Assembly: GCA_027859055.1 (NCBI GenBank)
Contig: JAQIBO010000055.1
Span: forward strand, 1 to 5,200
Length of the DNA: 5,200 nucleotides
Origin: Spirochaeta sp.
GTDB lineage: Bacteria; Spirochaetota; Spirochaetia; DSM-27196; Alkalispirochaetaceae
Direction of reading: 5' to 3'
Shown here: positions 1 through 5,200 of the stretch, in pieces
Position numbering within the stretch: the stretch's first letter is position 1
How the letters are laid out: the number at the start of each line of letters is the position of its first letter
The notes under the pieces: model-generated
What the model saw: the letters and a program-made list of their open reading frames with translations, nothing else
What the model was told of the DNA's origin: nothing
Databases searched by the model: none
Made by a program: the position numbers and the translations under genes

Positions 1-836
1 TCAGTGACATAGCGGATTATCCCCAGCGAACCCGGTTGCCCCAGCTCGTTGGCATAGGCGGAAAACCCGACCGCGTTGACCTCTCCGTAGGCGATGACGC
101 TTCCGATAACCGATTGTCCGTGTTCTCCGTTGTCCTTGTGCCGCAGCCGGACCTCCAGATCCCGGGTGCGCCGTGACCCGGTGCGGCGTTCGTCAAACAG
201 CTTCGGTGCCGCCTGGTCACCAGTCGCGACGCCCTTAAGTTCCTTGAGGACGTACTCGCGGCTGACCCGTTTCACCTCGTCCTGCTCCAGGAGGGTGCTG
301 AAATGGGCGCCCACCAGCTCAAGGGGGTCCCACCCGAGGCGTCGCACCGAATCGTTGATGTAAACGAAGTGCCCCTCCGCGTCGAGGGAGTAGATAATAT
401 CCGGAAGCGCCTGAACCAGTTCCCGATACCGTTCTTCCGTCATGCGCAGGTTGAGGTTGTGGCGTTCAATGCTCTCCCGGTTGTTGAGTATCTTTTTTAT
501 AACCAGCGGCAGAAACTGGATGTGCCGGTATTCGCTGTCACGGATTGCAAAGTCCGAGGTGTGATCTTTCACGATTTCGTCGATTCGGTGGTATTCGGTC
601 CAGTCGGCAAGCAGGACAAACGGATGCCCCCACAGAAAGAGCCAGTCCGCGAAGCCGCCCGTTTGAAATGAGAAATCGGTAACGATGATGTCAATCGAAC
701 CGTCGGCGACGCGCTGGTCCACCTCGCTGACGTCCTTCGGGACGATCATCTCCATATCGAGTTGCCGTGAGCGGATTACGTCAAGGAAGAGTTTCTGTTC
801 TGTCTCGTCATCGATGGCGAAAAGCACTGTGGTCAT
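1..836 (-). CDS. Receiver-like/PAS domain signalling protein, C-terminus outside window
   Basis: The frame is open from an ATG at 836 to the left edge, giving 278 visible residues. Residues 1-105 look like a response-regulator receiver domain: hydrophobic strand then acidic pair (VLFAIDDE, D9/D10) and the strand IDIIVTDFS with the likely phospho-acceptor D54. The usual Thr/Ser switch position is A77 (PFVLLADW), and the conserved Lys is R99 (SDFAIRD), so signalling by phosphorylation is doubtful. A helical linker (about 106-132, IKKILNNRESIERHN) leads into a PAS domain at about 133-278: ERYRELVQALPDIIYSLD, GHFVYIND, then DLEVRL and a PAC-like end, GIIRYVT. The output domain (histidine kinase, GGDEF or other) lies outside the window, so it is not assigned. 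ATG 836 is the first start codon after an in-frame stop near 927. A Shine-Dalgarno-like AAAGGAC (854-848) lies 11 nt upstream, slightly far. The gene is divergent from icd. Confidence 0.85.
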   Translation of the reverse strand, partial: MTTVLFAIDDETEQKLFLDVIRSRQLDMEMIVPKDVSEVDQRVADGSIDIIVTDFSFQTGGFADWLFLWGHPFVLLADWTEYHRIDEIVKDHTSDFAIRDSEYRHIQFLPLVIKKILNNRESIERHNLNLRMTEERYRELVQALPDIIYSLDAEGHFVYINDSVRRLGWDPLELVGAHFSTLLEQDEVKRVSREYVLKELKGVATGDQAAPKLFDERRTGSRRTRDLEVRLRHKDNGEHGQSVIGSVIAYGEVNAVGFSAYANELGQPGSLGIIRYVT

Positions 837-900
837 TGAAGCACGTTGTCCTTTACCTACTAGTTCCTGGTTGTATAAACGTAATCCGCCCGCTACGGCT

Positions 901-930
901 TTGCAAATGTGAGCGTCCCGTGATTATATT
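901..930 (+). promoter_or_regulatory. Candidate icd promoter, nearly leaderless
   Basis: TTGCAA (901-906, 4 of 6 to TTGACA) and TATATT (925-930, 5 of 6 to TATAAT) are separated by 18 nt. The expected start of transcription, 937-938, is only 2-3 nt before the icd ATG at 940. No Shine-Dalgarno sequence is visible in the 20 nt before the ATG, which fits a leaderless or near-leaderless mRNA. The -35 box overlaps an 8-bp palindrome, TTTGCAAA (900-907), and AAATGTGA (905-912) lies in the spacer; either could bind a regulator, but neither is extended enough to name one. Confidence 0.4.
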
Positions 931-951
931 TACGACGTTATGAGTCATAAA
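923..951 (-). promoter_or_regulatory. Candidate promoter of the receiver/PAS gene
   Basis: On the minus strand a perfect TATAAT (928-923) lies about 87 nt upstream of the ATG at 836. The -35 position 17 nt further upstream (951-946, TTTATG) matches TTGACA poorly, about 3 of 6, and falls inside the first codons of icd. Transcription would start near 916 and give a leader of about 80 nt. The -10 box overlaps the candidate plus-strand -10 of icd. The only support is consensus matching. Confidence 0.3.
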
Positions 952-2430
952 ACTGAGATCACAGTCGCCAGAGGCGATGGAATCGGGCCGGAAATCATGG
1001 ACGCAGCGTTGCGTATCCTCGCTGCCGCGGGTGCCCGGATTGAACCGGAGTTCATCGATATCGGAAAAAAGGTGTATCTCGCGGGGAACTCCGCCGGGAT
1101 CGACGGACCCGCGTGGGAGTCTATCAGGCGCACCAGGATCCTGCTGAAAGCGCCGATCACGACTCCCCAGGGCGGCGGCTACAAGAGTCTCAACGTGACG
1201 ATTCGCAAGTCCCTGGGGCTGTTCGCGAACGTACGTCCCGTGCAGGCGTTCAACCCGTACGTGGAGACGCACTATCCCGACATGGATATCGTTATCGTCC
1301 GGGAAAACGAGGAAGATCTGTACGCGGGGATTGAGCATCGCCAGACCCGGGACGTCACCCAGTGTCTCAAGCTGATCACCCGCCCGGGAAGCGAAAAGCT
1401 GATCCGCTACGCGTTTGAATACGCCCGGACCTACGGGCGCAAGAAGATCACCTGCATGGTGAAAGACAACATCATGAAAATCACCGACGGGCTGTTTCAC
1501 CAGGTGTTTGACGAGATCGCGGTAGAATATCCCGAGATCGAGGCAAATCAGCAGATTATCGATATCGGAACCGCCCGCGTTGCCACCGCGCCGGAGCGGT
1601 ATGACGTTATCGTGACGCCGAATCTGTACGGGGACATCATCTCCGACGTGGTGGCCGAGGTGAGCGGCTCGGTCGGTATGGCCGGGAGCGCCAACATCGG
1701 TACGACCGTCTCGATGTTTGAGGCGATCCACGGGTCCGCACCGGATATCGCCGGGAAAAACAGCGCCAACCCCAGTGGCCTGATTAACGCCTCGATACTT
1801 ATGCTGCTGCATATCGGGCAACCCGATGTCGCTGAGAAGGTTCACAACGCGTGGCTCCGGACGATCGAGGACGGGCTGCATACGGCGGACATCTACCGGC
1901 CGGGGCACAGCGTCCACCTTGTCGGGACGGCGGAGTTTGCCGAGGCGATCGTGGAACGGATGGGTCGCGCGCCTGAACGTCTGCGAAAATGGAATATCGA
2001 TCCCTCCACAGATACACGTATTCGCGTTCCCGGGTATACGCGCCAGCCGGCAAAAAAAACGCTGGTCGGCGCGGATCTCTTTGTCGACTGGGTCGGCGAG
2101 CCGATGGACGCCGGTGTGATCGGTGGCGACCTGGAACGGCTGACAAAAGAGGCCGGCGGAGAGTTGAAGCTCAAAATGATCACCAACCGGGGCGTGAAAG
2201 TGTACCCCGACGGATTTCCCGAGACGTTTCTCACCGATCACTGGCGGTGTCGTTTTGTCCACCCTGAAACGGTTCCGGCGGGCGAACAGACCGACTACCG
2301 GCCGGTTGTTCACACCGACGTGACACACCTGATGAATACCCTGACCGCAAACGGCTACGAGGTGATCAAGACGGAGAACCTGTACCTTTTTGACGGTGAG
2401 CGGGGCTTCTCGCTGGGGCAGGGTGAATAA
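940..2430 (+). CDS. icd: Isocitrate dehydrogenase, long form with C-terminal extension, NAD-type coenzyme site
   Basis: The product oxidatively decarboxylates isocitrate to 2-oxoglutarate in the TCA cycle, in the cytoplasm. It is complete at 496 residues. The family signature is clear: N-terminal ARGDGIGPEI (10-19), the isocitrate-binding run SLNVTIRKSLGLFANVRP (83-100, with S83, N85, R89, R99), R121, Y128 of DLYAG, catalytic K175 of MVKDN, and metal-binding D232/D236 of NLYGDIISD. Residues from about 350 to 496 form a C-terminal domain absent from the short E. coli enzyme and matching the architecture of the Thermus thermophilus enzyme, also 496 residues long. The coenzyme loop reads HGSAPDIAGK (264-273). 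D269 and I270 occupy the places of Lys344 and Tyr345 that bind the NADP 2'-phosphate in E. coli, so I infer NAD use. ATG 940 is the first ordinary start after an in-frame TGA at 910. No ribosome binding site is visible. The gene stands alone, divergent from a sensor gene and convergent with a transporter gene. Confidence 0.95.
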   Translation: MSHKTEITVARGDGIGPEIMDAALRILAAAGARIEPEFIDIGKKVYLAGNSAGIDGPAWESIRRTRILLKAPITTPQGGGYKSLNVTIRKSLGLFANVRPVQAFNPYVETHYPDMDIVIVRENEEDLYAGIEHRQTRDVTQCLKLITRPGSEKLIRYAFEYARTYGRKKITCMVKDNIMKITDGLFHQVFDEIAVEYPEIEANQQIIDIGTARVATAPERYDVIVTPNLYGDIISDVVAEVSGSVGMAGSANIGTTVSMFEAIHGSAPDIAGKNSANPSGLINASILMLLHIGQPDVAEKVHNAWLRTIEDGLHTADIYRPGHSVHLVGTAEFAEAIVERMGRAPERLRKWNIDPSTDTRIRVPGYTRQPAKKTLVGADLFVDWVGEPMDAGVIGGDLERLTKEAGGELKLKMITNRGVKVYPDGFPETFLTDHWRCRFVHPETVPAGEQTDYRPVVHTDVTHLMNTLTANGYEVIKTENLYLFDGERGFSLGQGE

Positions 2431-2453
2431 GACCAGGCCGAACAGGGTCAACG

Positions 2454-3650
2454 TCAAGAGGGCGCCGCCGCCCTCGGTTGTTTCAAAAGCGGAATAGCGG
2501 TCAGACTCAGTACCATCAGGGCACCGAGGCCGATAAATCCGAACCGAACCGCGTCGTACTCGGTGAGAACGCCCATGACCGAGGGAAACACGCCGTTTGA
2601 GACGATGTTGACGCCGGGAATGATAACGGAGACCGCCACATTTCTGACGTGGGGTGGTCCCAGATCCGACATCGCACTGATCGCCGCGGGAAAAAATGCG
2701 GTAATGATGACCGGCTGAAGAAAGACTGCGACAAGCATCGGGGTTCCCGGAAGGACGCCAATCGCGATCGTCAGAACGCCGGTGAGCAGAAACACCAGCG
2801 CGATCAGACGGGCCACGCCGATCCGGTCCACCAGTACGCCTGACACCAGTACCGCGATCACCCCGCTGATCCGGGAGACGCTCAGCAGCGTGTTCACCGG
2901 TCCCACCGCGTAGCCTTCCACCCGAATCAGAAACGTCGGAAGGATCGAGTACACCCCGATCGTGGAGCTTGCCGCGAGGGAAAAAAAGACGAAAATCGCC
3001 CAGAACTCCGGTTTGCGCATGAGGGGACCGATGTTTGCCAGTTGCGGACGCTGCCCGTGAAAGCGCCCGGACTGCGCGTAACGGTCGAAGAGCACGCCGG
3101 AGACAACCGCAACGATCCCCGATATCGCGGCGACCCAGCGCCAGTCACCGAGACTTGTTCCGATTGAGACAAACAGCGGGGCCAGGACAAACCCGAGGTT
3201 GGGCCCGACCTCGTGGAGCGCGATCGCGCGTCCGCGAATGTGGTCGTCAACAAGACTTGTCAGCGACGCCACCCCGGAGGGCGGGTACAGACCGGCACCG
3301 GCTCCGATGAGGGTAAACGCGACATACATCCCGCCGAGGGATTGTACCAGCGCAACCAGGATCAGGCCTCCTCCAAGGACAACTGCGGAGAGCGCGATCG
3401 TCCGCCGGTGATGCGCCTTTTCGGTGAGAAAGCCGGAAACGAGCATTGCAGAGGCGTAGGCGATGGAAAGGGGCAAAAAGAGCCGCGTGGACTGAGCGGG
3501 AGTAATACCGAGGTCGGCCTGAATGAAGACGAGTAACGGAGCCGCCAGGAGGCGCGAGTACATCGAAAAGAATATCATCACCGCCAGAAACGACACCTGC
3601 GGCGCGGCGTCCCGGAAGCGGGAGAACGGAAGATCAGGCGTGGAGTGCAT
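2454..3650 (-). CDS. MFS (major facilitator superfamily) transporter, substrate unknown
   Basis: This is a 398-residue inner-membrane protein of the usual length for a 12-helix MFS carrier. Hydrophobic segments fall at roughly 20-43, 56-75, 84-103, 108-128, 145-165, 172-188, 216-239, 254-274, 279-299, 302-326, 337-362 and 368-388. The loop between helices 2 and 3 carries a recognisable MFS motif A (SGFLTEKAHHRR, 72-83), repeated in the C-terminal half between helices 8 and 9 (SGVLVDRIGVAR, 270-281), as expected from the internal duplication. The central loop is about 190-214. The substrate cannot be told from sequence; drug, sugar-acid or anion export and uptake are all possible. I chose ATG 3650. 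A TTG at 3668 would add six residues, but it lies upstream of a good -10 box and neither start has a Shine-Dalgarno sequence. The cyclase gene ends 33 bp upstream on the same strand, so partial cotranscription is possible. The 3' end faces icd across 23 bp. Confidence 0.88.
   Translation of the reverse strand: MHSTPDLPFSRFRDAAPQVSFLAVMIFFSMYSRLLAAPLLVFIQADLGITPAQSTRLFLPLSIAYASAMLVSGFLTEKAHHRRTIALSAVVLGGGLILVALVQSLGGMYVAFTLIGAGAGLYPPSGVASLTSLVDDHIRGRAIALHEVGPNLGFVLAPLFVSIGTSLGDWRWVAAISGIVAVVSGVLFDRYAQSGRFHGQRPQLANIGPLMRKPEFWAIFVFFSLAASSTIGVYSILPTFLIRVEGYAVGPVNTLLSVSRISGVIAVLVSGVLVDRIGVARLIALVFLLTGVLTIAIGVLPGTPMLVAVFLQPVIITAFFPAAISAMSDLGPPHVRNVAVSVIIPGVNIVSNGVFPSVMGVLTEYDAVRFGFIGLGALMVLSLTAIPLLKQPRAAAPS
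2458..2483 (+). terminator. Possible icd terminator hairpin
   Basis: Starting 28 nt after the icd stop codon, GAGGGCG (2458-2464) and CGCCCTC (2469-2475) form a perfect 7-bp GC-rich stem with a 4-nt loop. The following GGTTGTTT is only partly T-rich, so termination may be weak. The hairpin lies inside the last codons of the convergent transporter gene (the Arg-Ala-Ala-Ala-Pro region), so coding constraint is an alternative reason for the symmetry. On the minus strand no T-run follows it. Confidence 0.4.
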
Positions 3651-3657
3651 CACTACG

Positions 3658-3687
3658 AGTATACGCAATAATGCGGGTCACTGTCAT
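3658..3687 (-). promoter_or_regulatory. Candidate promoter of the MFS gene, leaderless
   Basis: On the minus strand ATGACA (3687-3682, 5 of 6 to TTGACA) and TATACT (3663-3658, 5 of 6 to TATAAT) are separated by 18 nt. The -10 box ends 7 nt before the ATG at 3650, so the predicted start of transcription coincides with the A of that ATG. The -35 box contains the TGA stop codon of the upstream cyclase gene (3686-3684). The arrangement supports the ATG start over the TTG at 3668 and would let the transporter be expressed independently of the cyclase. Confidence 0.5.
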
Positions 3688-5200
3688 TTTCGGGTCAGGT
3701 TGAACACGCCATCCCAGTCGGCGGGCGGTCCTTCCTTCTGAAACTTGCGCGTCCGGTCAAAGTACGTCTTGCTCGGCCCGTCGTCGGGGAACTCGCGGTT
3801 AAGCCGGGAAAAGAGGCTTCCCGACTCACCCCATTCGCGATTTTCAAACAGTTCCAGACCCTGGTGAAACTCCTGGAGCATCTGAGCGGTACCCGCGGGG
3901 ATCAGCGATGCCTCGTCGATTATCTCGTAGAGGCGTACCGGTTCGCTCACCCCCACCACGCGCACCCGGTCAAGGCGGCGGGCGGCAAGGGAGTCGCCGG
4001 TGGCGTCATAGGTGAGCTCACTGGTCAGTATCCACGTGCCGTACTGCTTGTTGACGCCTTCCAGTCGGGCGGCGAGGTTCACCGCATGGCCCATGATCGT
4101 GTAGTCCATCCGGTTGATCGTTCCCATATTGCCAACGACCATCTCACCGGTGTTTATCCCGATCCGCGTCATGAGCGGGCTGGGGGAAAGGTCTTCCTCT
4201 TTGAAGTGCTTATTGAGATATTCCTCAATCTTCTTCATCTTGATCGCCGCAGTACACGCCCGGGTGGCGTGGTCCTCAAACGGCACAGGAGCGCCGAAAA
4301 AGCTGATAATGGCGTCCCCCTCGAATTTGTCGATCGTTCCACGAAGTTGGAGCACGATGTCACTCATCTCCGACAGGTAGCGGTTGAGCAATTTGACCAG
4401 CTCTTCCGGGTCGAGCGATTCTGATATCGTCGAAAACCCCTTCACATCGGTGAACATCGCGGTGAGTTCCCGCTTTTCTCCACCGAGGCTCAAGCGGGAC
4501 GGGTCATCGAGGATCTCGTTGATGACGTCGGTGCTGAGGTAGTGGTTAAAGGCGTGGCGGATATGGTTCTTTTCCCGCGCCACTTCGACGAATTTGTATG
4601 TGCTCTGGCCGACGGCGCTGAAAAACAGCGTGAGTACCGGACTCATGATCGGAAGGAACAGCCGCGTGGTAACGAGCGCCGCGGCGGACCCTGCGGCAAC
4701 GACGGTTGCGCCGGCGAAGCCGAGGGCAAGGGTGGTACTGGCACTTCTTTTCCGACTGATCACGACGAAGATGAGGGTAAACACCAAAGCGACGACGATC
4801 GAGATCCACGCGGGCATGTCGTCGATGAACTTTCCGGTCAAAATAGTGTTGACCACCGTACCGTGGGTACCGGTATTGGCGTACTCATTTTGAAACGGGT
4901 TAACGCCGATATCGGTGGTACCCGTGCCGGTGTAGCCGACGATGACAAACGAATCGGGAACGTTTTCGCTCAGGACCGTCCGCGTTTCCACCAGATCGCT
5001 GTACACGCCGCGGGTGCTTTCAAACACCCCGGGAATCTCCGTCTGAAGATCGGTGAACAGCGACCGCATATCGGCAGACAGATTCTGGTCTTCCAGCGCC
5101 GCGCTGATATCGCTCAGGATCAGCTCTTTCGCGTCGCCATTCAGAAATGCTCCCGCTTCGGTGATGAAGTACTCCCGTACTCCGGCAAGCTCTTCCAGGG
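3684..5200 (-). CDS. CHASE2-domain class III adenylate cyclase, N-terminus outside window
   Basis: The frame is open to the right edge, giving 504 visible residues. An internal Met at 5069 is not the likely start because the CHASE2 domain extends upstream of it. Residue numbers below count from that Met. The C-terminal half of an extracytoplasmic CHASE2 sensor is visible up to about 87 (FVIVGYTGTGTTDIG, THGTVVNTIL). Three membrane segments follow at about 88-105, 112-137 and 138-156, then a short linker and the cyclase domain at about 195-385. Metal-binding aspartates are D208 (MFTDVKGF) and D252 (KFEGDAI). The purine-selecting pair is K248 and T324 (YTIMG), the Lys/Thr combination of class IIIb adenylate cyclases; N331 and R335 (VNLAAR) are the transition-state residues. 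All catalytic residues are present, so it should make cAMP from ATP. The tail (390-461) has a helical, TPR-like stretch ending in DWDGVF. The ligand is unknown. The MFS gene lies 33 bp downstream. Confidence 0.92.
   Translation of the reverse strand, partial: LEELAGVREYFITEAGAFLNGDAKELILSDISAALEDQNLSADMRSLFTDLQTEIPGVFESTRGVYSDLVETRTVLSENVPDSFVIVGYTGTGTTDIGVNPFQNEYANTGTHGTVVNTILTGKFIDDMPAWISIVVALVFTLIFVVISRKRSASTTLALGFAGATVVAAGSAAALVTTRLFLPIMSPVLTLFFSAVGQSTYKFVEVAREKNHIRHAFNHYLSTDVINEILDDPSRLSLGGEKRELTAMFTDVKGFSTISESLDPEELVKLLNRYLSEMSDIVLQLRGTIDKFEGDAIISFFGAPVPFEDHATRACTAAIKMKKIEEYLNKHFKEEDLSPSPLMTRIGINTGEMVVGNMGTINRMDYTIMGHAVNLAARLEGVNKQYGTWILTSELTYDATGDSLAARRLDRVRVVGVSEPVRLYEIIDEASLIPAGTAQMLQEFHQGLELFENREWGESGSLFSRLNREFPDDGPSKTYFDRTRKFQKEGPPADWDGVFNLTRK

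Noticed and set aside
303..671. A 122-codon plus-strand frame opposite the receiver/PAS gene
   Set aside because: The minus-strand frame shows clear receiver and PAS motifs over the same bases; the plus-strand product resembles nothing.
905..923. CRP-like site (AAATGTGA) in the icd promoter spacer, tempting because a cAMP-forming enzyme is encoded nearby
   Set aside because: Only the left half matches. The expected TCACATTT at the right spacing matches about 3 of 8 bases, and the binding site of any CRP homologue in this organism is unknown.
853..2457. A 534-codon open frame on the minus strand, fully antisense to icd
   Set aside because: It covers the whole of a clear IDH gene in the opposite sense. 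Its translation is Arg/His/Gly/Pro-rich with no recognisable domain, as expected from a GC-rich codon pattern read in reverse.
3651..3668. TTG start at 3668 for the MFS gene, adding six residues
   Set aside because: It lacks a ribosome binding site and lies upstream of the candidate -10 box. The added residues are not needed for any membrane segment.
3864..4424. A 186-codon plus-strand frame opposite the cyclase catalytic domain
   Set aside because: It lies opposite all the conserved cyclase motifs and is rich in His and Arg, so it is a shadow of the real gene.
3684..5069. Met at 5069 as the true start of the cyclase
   Set aside because: The frame stays open upstream for 43 more codons to the edge, and starting here would cut the CHASE2 domain and remove the N-terminal membrane anchor expected for this family.

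Overview
The window holds two complete and two partial protein genes, packed tightly on both strands, with no RNA gene, mobile element, CRISPR array or long repeat that I can see. Base composition is moderately GC-rich throughout. Taxonomy is a guess: the cyclase (the YTIMG-x-AVNLAARLEGVNKQYGTW block and a C-terminal tail ending in DWDGVF) and the PAS block (ERRTGSRRTRDLEVRL) resemble proteins I associate with spirochaetes and some deltaproteobacteria. A free-living spirochaete is my best but weakly supported guess.

Layout from left to right. Positions 1-836 (minus strand, running off the left edge) encode a signalling protein with an N-terminal receiver-like domain and a PAS domain; its output domain is outside the window. 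A 103-bp divergent intergenic region (837-939) carries candidate promoters for both flanking genes, with overlapping -10 boxes on opposite strands. Positions 940-2430 (plus strand) encode a complete 496-residue isocitrate dehydrogenase of the long type, with a C-terminal extension. Its coenzyme-site residues are of the NAD type. It converges on an MFS transporter gene (2454-3650, minus strand) across a 23-bp gap, next to a GC-rich hairpin. Immediately upstream of the transporter, on the same strand, is a class III adenylate cyclase with a CHASE2 sensor and three membrane segments (3684-5200, its N-terminus beyond the right edge).

Together the genes suggest ordinary chromosomal content: one TCA-cycle enzyme, one uncharacterised transporter and two sensory proteins, one of which makes cAMP. 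The cyclase and transporter could be cotranscribed, but the transporter also has a good candidate promoter of its own. I see no defence, mobile or biosynthetic system here. The most notable points are the NAD-type signature in the long IDH, two starts without Shine-Dalgarno sequences that sit right behind -10 boxes (possible leaderless mRNAs), and a receiver domain that has lost part of its switch machinery.
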